Shown one piece after another: positions 16,132 through 24,253 of a stretch of DNA of 64,000 nt. The stretch's first letter is position 1. Each line of letters starts with the position of its first letter. The notes below the pieces were generated by a model. It was not told the DNA's origin and searched no databases. It was given only the letters and a program-made list of their open reading frames with translations. The DNA is from CBDHCC01 sp965219235 (lineage in GTDB: Bacteria; Pseudomonadota; Alphaproteobacteria; Sphingomonadales; Sphingomonadaceae), in NCBI GenBank assembly GCA_965219235.1, contig OZ244721.1:1364001-1428000 (forward strand), read 5' to 3'. The translations under genes were made by a program, and so were the position numbers.

Positions 16132-16568
16132 CGACGGCGTGATGCCGCGACGACCAGCCAGACGAGCAGCCCCGCCGGACCCGCGAGAAAGGTGACGAGC
16201 AGGATCGGTGCCTGGAGGAGACGCGACATTCCGGCCTCGTCCGCTTGGCTCGCGATCCACACGCCGACGAACAGGTCGAAGGCGAGATAGTGTGTCCAGC
16301 CCACCGTCACCCCGCCGTCGGTGGCGAAGATCGCGCGCACGCCTTCGATCGTGGTGAAGTCGGCGGACGGCCCGGCGTCGCCGAACCCGACGGTCAGCGC
16401 CCAGATCAGCGCGCCCGTGTAGAACAGGCACAGCGCGCCCACGACGCCCCAGCGCAGCACCGGCACCACGCGGTCGCGCCACGGCAGCACGATGAGCGCG
16501 GCCCAGGCGATCAGCGCCAACAGGTTGAGGTGCGCGAAGGCGAAGGGCCAGCTGAGCACCCAGGTCAC
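16128..16568 (-). CDS. ABA4-like (DUF4281) membrane protein
   Basis: Integral membrane protein of 146 residues with four hydrophobic segments, including FAHLNLLALIAWAALIVLPW and HYLAFDLFVGVWIASQADE. The HYLAFDLFVG pattern is typical of the ABA4-like family, named from the plant neoxanthin-related protein; the bacterial role is unknown. Start GTG (VTWVLSWPFAF) overlaps the stop of the DUF1453 gene and its stop overlaps the DUF938 start, both as GTGA, so the three genes are tightly coupled. Confidence 0.8.
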   Translation of the reverse strand: MTWVLSWPFAFAHLNLLALIAWAALIVLPWRDRVVPVLRWGVVGALCLFYTGALIWALTVGFGDAGPSADFTTIEGVRAIFATDGGVTVGWTHYLAFDLFVGVWIASQADEAGMSRLLQAPILLVTFLAGPAGLLVWLVVAASRRR

Positions 16569-17080
16569 GCGGCGGTCTCCCGCTCGGCCCGCAGCCGGCG
16601 CGCGCGCAGCCACATCTCGACCCGCTGCATCGTGACCAGCCCCAGGCCGAGCGCGATCAGCGGGTCGGTGATCATGGCCGGGTCGAGCGTGCCCAGCGCG
16701 CCGCTCTCCATAACCCCGCGACCACCGGCCTTGATCGCCACCAGCACGGCGATGAAGAGGAGCGCGGCGGGCGAGGTGGCCTGGGTCAGCGCGCCGGTCG
16801 CCGGATCGACGGCGATGCGCATGGTCTTGCCCCGCTGCCACCCGAGCGCGCCACCGATCGCGACCGCAGCGGCGCAGGCGAGCCATACGGCCGGAGATGG
16901 CGGCGCGGACACGAACAGGGACACCGCCGCGACGCAGACCAGGGCGGGCACGATCCACAGGCGCGCCGGGTTCAGCGGCCGCTCCCGTCCCATCCGCCGC
17001 CAGCGCAGCGCGAGGACGAGGGCGACGGCGGCGACACCGATCCCGGTGCCGATCCAGCTGTGGGGTTGGGCTTGGGTCAT
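16565..17080 (-). CDS. DUF1453 (CcdC-like) membrane protein
   Basis: Membrane protein of 171 residues with about five transmembrane segments (IGTGIGVAAVALVLAL, LWIVPALVCVAAVSLFV, AVWLACAAAVAIGGALGW, AALLFIAVLVAIK, PLIALGLGLVTMQRVEMW) and the RGKTMRIAVDPATGAL loop characteristic of DUF1453. No function is established. First gene of the three-gene membrane/methyltransferase operon; about 100 bp separate it from gcvPB on the same strand, so readthrough from the gcv operon is possible. Confidence 0.8.
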   Translation of the reverse strand: MTQAQPHSWIGTGIGVAAVALVLALRWRRMGRERPLNPARLWIVPALVCVAAVSLFVSAPPSPAVWLACAAAVAIGGALGWQRGKTMRIAVDPATGALTQATSPAALLFIAVLVAIKAGGRGVMESGALGTLDPAMITDPLIALGLGLVTMQRVEMWLRARRLRAERETAA

Positions 17081-17181
17081 GCGTCGTCCTGCCGGTGTGG
17101 GGATGGCAGGCTGCGCTCGGCCCGTGTCGAAGGCAAGCGGACCGCCAGTCTGGCTCGATGGCCCCACCGGAGCGCGCGGGC

Positions 17182-18765
17182 CTACTCCGCCTCCACCGGC
17201 GGCTCCCAGGTCAGCACCGGCTTCCTCGCCGCGCGCGTCTCGTCGAGCCGCCGCCGGGGCGCGAAGACCGGCGCGTGCTTCAGCGACTCGTCGCCCGCCT
17301 TCGCCCGCTCGGCGACCGAGCGGAAGGCCAGCAGGAACTCGTCGAGCGCCGCCTTGGACTCGGTCTCCGTCGGCTCGACCAGCATCGCGCCGTGGACGAC
17401 GAGCGGGAAGTACATGGTCATCGGGTGATAGCCCTCGTCGATCAGCCCCTTGGCGAGGTCGAGCGTCGTCAGCTTGGCCCCGAAGCCCCGGTCGCTGAAC
17501 AGCGCCTCGTGCATGCACGGCCCTGAGTGGGCGAAGGGCGCGTCGAGCACGTCCTCCATGACACGCAGCACGTAGTTGGCGTTCAGCACCGCATCCTCCG
17601 CCACCTGCCTCAGCCCGTCCGCGCCGTGCGAGAGGATGTAGGTCAACGCGCGCGTGAACATCCCCATCTGACCGTGGAAGGCGGTCATGCGGCCGATGCT
17701 GTGCAGGGGAGCGCCGAACTGCGCGCGTTCGAACGCTTCGGCATCCTCCTCGACCAGGTGGACGACGCCGTCCTGGGTCCTCGCGGTGTAGGGGAGCGGC
17801 ATGAACGGGGAGAGCGCTTCGGACAGCACCACCGGCCCCGCGCCGGGACCGCCGCCGCCGTGGGGGGTGGAGAAGGTCTTGTGCAGGTTGATGTGCATCG
17901 CGTCGATGCCCAGGTCGCCCGGCCGCACGCGCCCCACGATGGCGTTGAAGTTCGCCCCGTCGCAATAGACGAAGCCGCCGGCCTCATGGACCAGCTCGCT
18001 GATCGTGTGCATGTCGGGCTCGAACAGGCCGCAGGTGTTGGGGTTGGTGATCATCACAGCGGCCACATCGGGGCCGAGCCGCGCGCGCAGAGCCTCCAGA
18101 TCGACGCGCCCGCCCTTGGTCGCGGGAATCTCCTCCACGCGATAGCCGGCGAAAGCGGCGGTGGCGGGGTTGGTGCCGTGCGCGCTTTCGGGAACCAGCA
18201 CGACCTCGCGCGCGTCGCCCCGCGCCTCCAGCGCCGCCTTGATGCACAGCATGCCGCACAGCTCGCCGTGCGCTCCAGCCTTGGGCGTCATCGCGACACC
18301 GTGCATGCCTGTGAGCGCGATCAGCCAGTGCGCCAGCTCGTTCACGACCTCGAGCGCGCCGCGCACCGTATCCACCGGCTGCAGCGGGTGGATGTCGGCG
18401 AAGCCCGGCAGCCGCGCGATCCGCTCGTTGAGGCGCGGATTGTGCTTCATGGTGCAGGAACCCAGCGGGAACAGCCCCAGGTCGATGCCGTAATTCTGGC
18501 GGCTGAGGCGCGTGTAGTGGCGCACCGTCTCCGGCTCGCTCAGCCCCGGCAGGTCGAGCGGGCGGCGGCGCGCCAGCCCGCCCAGCCGCGACTCCACCTT
18601 GGGCGCCGACGGCAGGTCGACGCCGGTGGTGTCGGCCGATCCGATCTCGAAGATCAGCGGCTCCTCCAGCATCAACGCCCTGTTGCCGGTCGCGGTCATG
18701 GGCTCGTCCTGTTCCGGCAGCGGGGTGACGGGCTCGGTCGTGCGGCCCTCGCGCAGCATGGTCAT
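17182..18765 (-). CDS. gcvPB: glycine dehydrogenase (aminomethyl-transferring) subunit 2
   Basis: PLP-binding half of the two-subunit P-protein of the glycine cleavage system, 527 residues. Glycine is decarboxylated and its aminomethyl group passed to lipoyl-GcvH. The PLP lysine lies in DAMHINLHKTFSTPHGGGG (Lys296); upstream are HGTNPATAAFAGY and ITNPNTCGLFEPD. The start MTMLREG at 18765 overlaps the gcvPA stop as ATGA. The two-gene P-protein is normal for sphingomonads. Last gene of the riboswitch-controlled operon. Confidence 0.95.
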   Translation of the reverse strand: MTMLREGRTTEPVTPLPEQDEPMTATGNRALMLEEPLIFEIGSADTTGVDLPSAPKVESRLGGLARRRPLDLPGLSEPETVRHYTRLSRQNYGIDLGLFPLGSCTMKHNPRLNERIARLPGFADIHPLQPVDTVRGALEVVNELAHWLIALTGMHGVAMTPKAGAHGELCGMLCIKAALEARGDAREVVLVPESAHGTNPATAAFAGYRVEEIPATKGGRVDLEALRARLGPDVAAVMITNPNTCGLFEPDMHTISELVHEAGGFVYCDGANFNAIVGRVRPGDLGIDAMHINLHKTFSTPHGGGGPGAGPVVLSEALSPFMPLPYTARTQDGVVHLVEEDAEAFERAQFGAPLHSIGRMTAFHGQMGMFTRALTYILSHGADGLRQVAEDAVLNANYVLRVMEDVLDAPFAHSGPCMHEALFSDRGFGAKLTTLDLAKGLIDEGYHPMTMYFPLVVHGAMLVEPTETESKAALDEFLLAFRSVAERAKAGDESLKHAPVFAPRRRLDETRAARKPVLTWEPPVEAE

Positions 18766-20117
18766 GACGTCGCCTCCAGCGCGGAGGCCAGCGCCTCCAC
18801 GTCCTCTCGCGTGGTGGTTTCGGTGACGGCGACCAGCAGGCCGTTCGCCAGCCCCTCGTCGCCCGGAAAGAGGCGGCCGAGCGACACGCCGCCCAAGACG
18901 CGCCGGTCGGCCATCGCCCGCACGGCGGCGCGGGCATCGGACGGCAGGATCAGCGTGAACTCGTTGAAGAAGCTGTCGTTCAGCACGCGGCAACCCGGCA
19001 CCTTCGCCAGCCGGTCCGCCGTCCGCACCGCCATCGCGTGGTTGAGCGCGGCCAGCTCGGCCAGCCCCTTGCCGCCCAAGAGCGTCATGTGGATGGAGAA
19101 GGCAAGCGCGCACAGGCCCGAGTTGGTGCAGATGTTGCTCGTCGCCTTTTCGCGCCGGATGTGCTGCTCGCGGGTGGAGAGGGTGAGGACAAATCCGCGC
19201 TGGCCCGCCGCGTCCACGGTCTCGCCGCACAACCGGCCCGGCATCTGGCGGACGAACTTTTGCTGGCAGGCGAACAGGCCGACATACGGGCCGCCGAAGT
19301 TGAGGCCCACACCCAGCGACTGCCCCTCGCCCACCACGATGTCCGCCCCTTGCGCGCCGGGTGACTCCAGGAGGCCGAGCGCCACCGGCTCGGTCACCAC
19401 GGCGATCAGCAACGCCCCGTGCTCGTGCGCCGCCTTCGCGATCGGCCGGAGGTCGGTGAGGCGGCCGAGGACGTCCGGATACTGGACCACCACGGCCGAG
19501 GTGTCGCCGTCGATCGACGCGATCAATGCGTCCCCGTCCGGCTCCGCGTCCAGCGTCAGAGCCGCCTCCACCAGCGTCTCGCCCGTGAACCGCGCCATCG
19601 TTCTCGCCACACTGGCATAGTGGGGGTGAAGGCCCGGCGCGAGCACGGCGCGCGACCGCTTGGTCACGCGGCCCGCCATCGCGATCGCCTCCCAGCAGGC
19701 CGTCGAGCCGTCGTACATCGAGGCGTTGGCGACGTCGCAGCCGAACAGGCGCGCCACCTGCGTCTGGAACTCGAACAGCACCTGCAGCGTCCCCTGCGCG
19801 ATCTCCGGCTGGTACGGCGTGTAGGCGGTCAGGAACTCGCCGCGCTGGATCAGATGGTCGACCGAGGCGGGGACATGGTGGCGGTAGGCACCGGCGCCCA
19901 GGAAGAAGGGCACGTCGCCCGCGACCATGTTGCGGGCCGCGAAGCCGCGCATCTCCCGCTCCACCGCCATCTCGCCGGCGTGCATCGGCAGGTCGGCAAT
20001 GGGCTCCACCAGGCGCGCGTGTTCGGGCACATCCACGAACAAAGCGTCGATGTCGGGCGCGCCGATGGTGGCGAGCATCGACTGGCGGTCGGCAGGCGTG
20101 AGGGGCAGGTAGCGCAT
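18762..20117 (-). CDS. gcvPA: glycine dehydrogenase (aminomethyl-transferring) subunit 1
   Basis: N-terminal-type subunit of the split P-protein, 451 residues, forming an alpha2beta2 enzyme with GcvPB. It shows FLGAGAYRHHVPASVDHL, ANASMYDGSTACWEAIAMA, ADIVVGEGQSLG and TREQHIRREKATSNICTNSGL. The start MRYLPLTPADRQ at 20117 is preceded by GGGGAGGAG with 8 nt spacing; that Shine-Dalgarno is the outer edge of the inverted-repeat element between this gene and gcvH. The stop overlaps the gcvPB start. Confidence 0.95.
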   Translation of the reverse strand: MRYLPLTPADRQSMLATIGAPDIDALFVDVPEHARLVEPIADLPMHAGEMAVEREMRGFAARNMVAGDVPFFLGAGAYRHHVPASVDHLIQRGEFLTAYTPYQPEIAQGTLQVLFEFQTQVARLFGCDVANASMYDGSTACWEAIAMAGRVTKRSRAVLAPGLHPHYASVARTMARFTGETLVEAALTLDAEPDGDALIASIDGDTSAVVVQYPDVLGRLTDLRPIAKAAHEHGALLIAVVTEPVALGLLESPGAQGADIVVGEGQSLGVGLNFGGPYVGLFACQQKFVRQMPGRLCGETVDAAGQRGFVLTLSTREQHIRREKATSNICTNSGLCALAFSIHMTLLGGKGLAELAALNHAMAVRTADRLAKVPGCRVLNDSFFNEFTLILPSDARAAVRAMADRRVLGGVSLGRLFPGDEGLANGLLVAVTETTTREDVEALASALEATS

Positions 20118-20128
20118 TGGCGAAACTC

Positions 20129-20263
20129 CTCCCCTCCCTGGAAGGGAGGGGCTGGGGGTGGGTCGCGGTGGCGAGCGCTCGATGCGCTCGTTGCCGCTTT
20201 TAGGGACAGGCTCCGGCTGCGCCGTCGCACCCACCCCCAACCCCTCCCTTCCAGGGAGGGGAG
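20129..20263. repeat. long inverted-repeat element inside the gcv operon
   Basis: Two 35-bp arms, 20129-20163 and 20229-20263, are inverted copies with one mismatch, and each arm contains a hairpin (CCCTCCCTGGAAGGGAGGGG followed by TGGGGGTGGGT). The 65-bp centre is unrelated. It fills the gcvH-gcvPA gap. The edge toward gcvPA reads GGGAGGGGAG outward and forms the Shine-Dalgarno of gcvPA. Different in sequence from the repeat at 6233 but built the same way. Confidence 0.85.
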
Positions 20264-20269
20264 TAGAAA

Positions 20270-20638
20270 CTACAGGCTTTCCACGAACGCCTCGTACGCG
20301 CCCTCGTCCATCAACGTGTCCAGCTCGCTCTCGTCGGACAGGGTCATGGTCCAGAACCACCCCTCCCCCTCCGGGTCCGTGTTCACGAGCGACGGATCGT
20401 CGTCGAGCGCCGCGTTGCCCTCGACCACCGTGCCCGAGGCGGGCGCGTAGATGTCGCTGGCGGCCTTGACCGATTCGACCACGGCGGCCTCCTTGCCCTT
20501 CGTCAGCGCCGCACCGGCGGCCGGCACCTCGGCGAACACCACGTCGCCGAGCTGACCCTGGGCATAGTCGGTGATCCCGCACCTGGCGGTTTCGCCGTCG
20601 AGTTCGATCCATTCATGCTCTTTGGTGAAGCGTCTCAT
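20270..20638 (-). CDS. gcvH: glycine cleavage system H protein
   Basis: Lipoyl carrier of 122 residues that shuttles the aminomethyl group between P- and T-proteins. The lipoylation site is Lys58 in VVESVKAASDIYAP; the N terminus MRRFTKEHEWIE and the C-terminal WFWTMTLSDESELDTLMDE are family hallmarks. Start overlaps the gcvT stop as ATGA. The acidic C terminus ends just before the inverted-repeat element. Confidence 0.95.
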   Translation of the reverse strand: MRRFTKEHEWIELDGETARCGITDYAQGQLGDVVFAEVPAAGAALTKGKEAAVVESVKAASDIYAPASGTVVEGNAALDDDPSLVNTDPEGEGWFWTMTLSDESELDTLMDEGAYEAFVESL

Positions 20639-21810
20639 GAGGCAGCCTTTTTGCGGTGATAGCGGTGTGGGACGAAGGGCATGGGCACGACGGTCGCGCG
20701 GTGCAGCTTGCCGCGTTGGGTGAGCGTGATGGCGGTGCCCGGTTCGGCGAGATGGGAGGGGACGTAGGCCATGGCGATCGGCCCGCCCACCGTGGGCGCG
20801 TGACCGCCGGAGGTGACCTGCCCGACGGTGGAGCCCTCCGCATCCAGCACCGCCGCGCCCTCCCGCACGGGCTGGCGGCCCTCGATCGTCAGGCCCACTC
20901 GCTTCTGAACCGAGCCCTGAGCCAGTTCGGCGAGGATGCGGTCCGCGCCCGCGAATCCGCCCTCCTCCCGCCGCCGCTTGGAGATCGCAAAGGCGAGGCC
21001 GGCGGCGATCGGCGTGGTGTCCGCCGTGAGATCGTGACCGTAGAGCGGCAGCCCCGCCTCCAGCCTGAGCGAGTCACGCGCGCCCAGCCCGATCGGCCTC
21101 ACCTCCGGCTCCGCCACCAGCGCGTCCGCCAGCGCCTCGACAGCCTCCGTCGGCACCGAGATCTCGAAGCCATCCTCGCCGGTGTACCCTGAGCGGCTGA
21201 TCCACAGATCGGTGCCGCGCCACTGGAACGCGTCCGCCTTCATGAAGGTCAGATCGGCCACACCGGGGATCAGCCGCGCCAGCGCGTCCACCGCCTGCGG
21301 TCCCTGCAACGCCAGGAGCGCCGGCTCGTCGAGATCGTTTAGCGTGATCGCGTCGGGCAGATGCTCGCGCAGGTGGGCGATGTCGTCCCATTTCGTGGCC
21401 CCATTGACGACCATGTAGATTCCGCTCTCCCAGCGGGTCAGCATCAGGTCGTCCAGGATGCCGCCGCCCTCGTCCAGCAGCAGCGAGTAGCGCACCCCGC
21501 CCACCTTGAGCGTACCCAGGTCGGCCGGGGCCACGGCTTCCAGCGCCGCGTCCAACCCGTCACCGGACAGATAGAGCTGCCCCATGTGGCTCACGTCGAA
21601 CAGCCCGGCATGGGCGCGGGTCCACAGATGCTCCGCCATCACGCCGTCATACTGGACCGGCATCTCGTACCCGGCGAAGGGCACCATCCGGGCGCCGTGA
21701 GCCCGGTGCCAGCCATCCAGCGGCAGGATCAGCGCCTCGTCCGGCACGCGCTCGTCCGCCAGCTCGTCGGGCATCTGGTCGGCGGAGGTCTGGACGGGGG
21801 GATAGGCCAT
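20635..21810 (-). CDS. gcvT: aminomethyltransferase (glycine cleavage T protein)
   Basis: Tetrahydrofolate-dependent T-protein of 391 residues that releases ammonia and forms 5,10-methylene-THF from the H-bound intermediate. Motifs include MVPFAGYEMPVQYDGVMAEH, FDVSHMGQLYLSG (with the catalytic Asp region near residue 95), GYTGEDGFEI and RDSLRLEAGLPLYGHDL. The start MAYPPVQ at 21810 follows a CGGAG site; an upstream ATG at 21846 is less likely because it would run toward the riboswitch. First gene of gcvT-H-PA-PB. Confidence 0.94.
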   Translation of the reverse strand: MAYPPVQTSADQMPDELADERVPDEALILPLDGWHRAHGARMVPFAGYEMPVQYDGVMAEHLWTRAHAGLFDVSHMGQLYLSGDGLDAALEAVAPADLGTLKVGGVRYSLLLDEGGGILDDLMLTRWESGIYMVVNGATKWDDIAHLREHLPDAITLNDLDEPALLALQGPQAVDALARLIPGVADLTFMKADAFQWRGTDLWISRSGYTGEDGFEISVPTEAVEALADALVAEPEVRPIGLGARDSLRLEAGLPLYGHDLTADTTPIAAGLAFAISKRRREEGGFAGADRILAELAQGSVQKRVGLTIEGRQPVREGAAVLDAEGSTVGQVTSGGHAPTVGGPIAMAYVPSHLAEPGTAITLTQRGKLHRATVVPMPFVPHRYHRKKAAS

Positions 21811-21865
21811 GGACGAACTCCGCACGGGTGCTCGGACGCGGGCCACGCTGCTGAGTCGCCCGTCC

Positions 21866-22062
21866 GGCCCCCTCTGTCGCGGAACCTGAGAGTTTCGCCA
21901 AGTCGCGCCTGGCTTACCCCGTCGGTGGGAGGCAGGCCAAGCGCCCGCCCCCGCTTTCCAGAGTGTCCCGTGTCGGCCGCGCGGTCCCGATTGCCTGAGA
22001 GTTTCCGGGGCGGTTGCTCCTTCGGCGGCAAGGGCTTGGCAGCCCCCACGCTCTCCCGCGCG
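21866..22062 (-). promoter_or_regulatory. tandem glycine riboswitch
   Basis: On the minus strand, just ahead of gcvT, two aptamers follow each other. The first runs from CGGGAGAGCG (about 22060) through GCCGAAGGAGCAA to GGAAACTCTCAGGCAA; the second from GACACTCTGGAAAG through CACCGACGGGGTAAGCC to CGAAACTCTCAGGTTCC, ending near CAGAGGGGG. These are the paired conserved boxes of the cooperative glycine riboswitch, which normally switches on glycine cleavage genes when glycine is high. Confidence 0.95.
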
Positions 22063-22162
22063 CCCGCGCCGGCGGACCGGCGGGACGGGAGGGTTGTGTG
22101 CCGCCGGGACGACCGAGTCAATGCGCCGAAGTGCTGAGGCAAGTCTTCCTCAGCACCTCGGC

Positions 22163-22189
22163 TGTCATCCCAGCGAAAGCTGGGATCTC
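22163..22189. repeat. REP-type palindrome downstream of the GIY-YIG gene
   Basis: ATCCCAGC-gaaa-GCTGGGAT (22167-22186), flanked by TGTC and CTC, belongs to the GTCAYCCCNGCGAA palindrome family also seen at 6272-6350 and 12193. It overlaps the 3' end of the GIY-YIG gene and may act as a transcript end or stabiliser. Confidence 0.75.
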
Positions 22190-22475
22190 AGTGCAGGGCA
22201 GAACCACTCTCCAGAAGGTCGTTCCAGGCTGGGTTGACGGCTTCGATCCGTTCGATCTTCCAGGTCTTGATCGCTTTCTCGCGGGCGATCGCCTCTTCAA
22301 TCGTGGCGTGCTCCCCGGCGAGCGCGAGGCGTGTGCAGTTGTACCGGCGCGCAAAGCTGGAACCGCGTCCGGTGCGATGCTGCTCCATTCGGCTCACAAG
22401 ATCGGACGTGACGCCGGTATAAAGCACGCTATGCGGTCGGTTCGTGATGATGTAGGTCCAGCCGCCCCGCGCCAT
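22188..22475 (-). CDS. GIY-YIG nuclease superfamily protein (UPF0213-like)
   Basis: Protein of 95 residues with a single GIY-YIG domain: WTYIITNRPHSVLYTGVTS supplies the two-strand motif, the Arg follows in DLVSRMEQHR, then SSFARRYNCTRLAL and the Glu helix EEAIAREKAIKTWKIERIE. The isolated domain is very common in sphingomonads and its substrate is unknown; DNA structure-specific nicking is inferred. It lies alone between the glycine riboswitch region and a lipoprotein gene. The open frame ends inside a REP palindrome. Confidence 0.88.
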   Translation of the reverse strand: MARGGWTYIITNRPHSVLYTGVTSDLVSRMEQHRTGRGSSFARRYNCTRLALAGEHATIEEAIAREKAIKTWKIERIEAVNPAWNDLLESGSALH

Positions 22476-22544
22476 GGGTCTTAGCGCCCAGAAGATGCCA
22501 GCGTTCGCTGGCAGGACGACTCTGTGTTCAGACCGCTCAACCCC

Positions 22545-23183
22545 TCACCGCGTCGCGTTGTACGCCAGCTGCTCGTCGGTCAGCTGAAAGCCCACCAGCA
22601 GCTCGAAGGTCGCGCGCTCCACCGCAGCGCGCACCTCCGGCACGGCGAGCGGGTCGATGGCGGCGTCGGCTTGGCCCGACTTGCGACGGCGCGTGATCTG
22701 CTTGCGGATGTCCTCGGGCAGCGTCGCCGCCGCGCGGTCCACGCGCGCGCCGGCGGTCATCGCCGTCTCGGCGCGGAGCTGGCCCGGCGCGAAGTTCAGC
22801 GTCGCCTGCCCCACCCGCTTGGCGACCACGACGCGGCCGCCCTGCACCACGGTCGAATAGACCGGCAGCGCGACCGTGCGGGCGGCCGCCGCGTCGGACC
22901 GCCGGGCGGCGACGGTGTAGGTCGCGGTCGCCGCGATCTGCGTGCCCTCGTCCACGCAGCCGGAGCGCAGCGCGGTGATGCTGGCGACCACGTCGATCGC
23001 GCCCGCGTCGGTGCGGCCCGGGGCCAGCAGCGTCACGTCGCCGGTGCCGGTCGGCACCGACACCAGCGGGCAGGCCGAGCGCGTGGTGGTGATGCCGAAC
23101 TCGGTCACGTCGCCGTCGCCCGCGCAGGCGGCGAGCGCCAGGGTGCCGGCGAGGGCGAGGACGGGCAAGCGGGGCTGGGGCAT
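22545..23183 (-). CDS. lipoprotein of unknown function
   Basis: Protein of 212 residues with a lipoprotein signal (MPQPRLPVLALAGTLALAAC, lipobox LAAC with Cys20). The mature part has a beta-rich pattern (VTLLAPGRTDAGAIDVVASI, ATATYTVAARRSDAAAART) and a helical, basic C terminus (LPEDIRKQITRRRKSG). This layout is common in Sphingomonadaceae, without assigned role. Divergent from ispH with a 73-bp gap. Confidence 0.8.
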   Translation of the reverse strand: MPQPRLPVLALAGTLALAACAGDGDVTEFGITTTRSACPLVSVPTGTGDVTLLAPGRTDAGAIDVVASITALRSGCVDEGTQIAATATYTVAARRSDAAAARTVALPVYSTVVQGGRVVVAKRVGQATLNFAPGQLRAETAMTAGARVDRAAATLPEDIRKQITRRRKSGQADAAIDPLAVPEVRAAVERATFELLVGFQLTDEQLAYNATR

Positions 23184-23256
23184 GGCATCGGTCCGAAATC
23201 GCGGGCGGTGTGCCGGCGGCTTTCGCACCTCGGCGCGATGGCGTAAAGGGCCAGGC

Positions 23257-24243
23257 ATGACGCTAAGCCCCGCCGACACCCTCGCCCCGTCCACGCCCGC
23301 GCGGGCGCCGCTGGAGCTGCTGGTCGCCGCGCCGCACGGCTTCTGCGCGGGCGTGGACCGGGCGATCCAGATCGTGGAGCTGTCGCTCGAACGCTGGGGC
23401 GCGCCGGTGTATGTGCGCCACGAGATCGTCCACAACCGCTACGTCGTGGACGCGCTGAAGGCGAAGGGCGCGGTGTTCGTGGAGACGCTGGACGACGTTC
23501 CGGACGGCGTGCCGGTGGTCTTTTCCGCCCACGGCGTGCCCAAGGCGGTGCCGGCGAAGGCGGAAGCGCGCGGCCTCACCTATCTCGACGCCACCTGCCC
23601 GCTGGTCAGCAAGGTGCATCGCCAGGCCGAACGGCTGGTGGGCGACGGCCGCCACATCCTGTTCATCGGCCATGCCGGCCATCCGGAGGTCGTCGGCACC
23701 TTCGGCCAGGTCGCCGCCGGCGCGATGACGCTGGTGGAGACGGAGGCGGACGCGCGCTCCGTCCGGGCGCCGGCGGGCGAGCCGCTCGGCTTTCTCACCC
23801 AGACGACGCTCTCGGTCGACGACACCGCGTCGATCGTCGCGATCCTCCAGGACCGCTTTCCCGACATCCAGGGGCCGCGAGGCGAAGACATCTGCTACGC
23901 GACCTCGAACCGCCAGGCGGCGGTCAAGGCGATCGCGGGCGCGTGCGACCTGGTCTTCGTGATCGGCGCGCCCAACAGCTCCAACTCCGTGCGGCTGGTC
24001 GAGGTGGCGGAGCGCGAGGGGACACCGGCTCGCCTGATCCAGCGCGCCGAGGACGTGCAAGCGGAGTGGCTGGACGGTGTCGGCACGCTCGGGGTCACCG
24101 CCGGCGCCTCGGCGCCCGAGGTGCTGGTGCGCGAGGTGATCGACCGGATCGGGACCTGGCGGACGGTGGCCGAGCGCGCCGTGGTGACCGCCGAGGAGCA
24201 CATCGCCTTCAAGCTGCCGCGCGGCCTGTCCGCCGCCGCCTGA
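23257..24243 (+). CDS. ispH: 4-hydroxy-3-methylbut-2-enyl diphosphate reductase
   Basis: Last enzyme of the MEP isoprenoid pathway, making IPP and DMAPP with a [4Fe-4S] cluster; 328 residues. The three cluster cysteines are Cys30 (APHGFCAGV), Cys114 (LDATCPLV) and Cys213 (DICYATSNRQ); the substrate-binding HxxH regions (RHEIVHNRYV, AHGVP, GHAGHPEV) and the SSNS motif are present. ATG at 23257 precedes a normal N terminus. Followed 10 nt later by thrB and then rnhA, a standard sphingomonad operon. Confidence 0.95.
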   Translation: MTLSPADTLAPSTPARAPLELLVAAPHGFCAGVDRAIQIVELSLERWGAPVYVRHEIVHNRYVVDALKAKGAVFVETLDDVPDGVPVVFSAHGVPKAVPAKAEARGLTYLDATCPLVSKVHRQAERLVGDGRHILFIGHAGHPEVVGTFGQVAAGAMTLVETEADARSVRAPAGEPLGFLTQTTLSVDDTASIVAILQDRFPDIQGPRGEDICYATSNRQAAVKAIAGACDLVFVIGAPNSSNSVRLVEVAEREGTPARLIQRAEDVQAEWLDGVGTLGVTAGASAPEVLVREVIDRIGTWRTVAERAVVTAEEHIAFKLPRGLSAAA

Positions 24244-24253
24244 GGCGCGCCGG

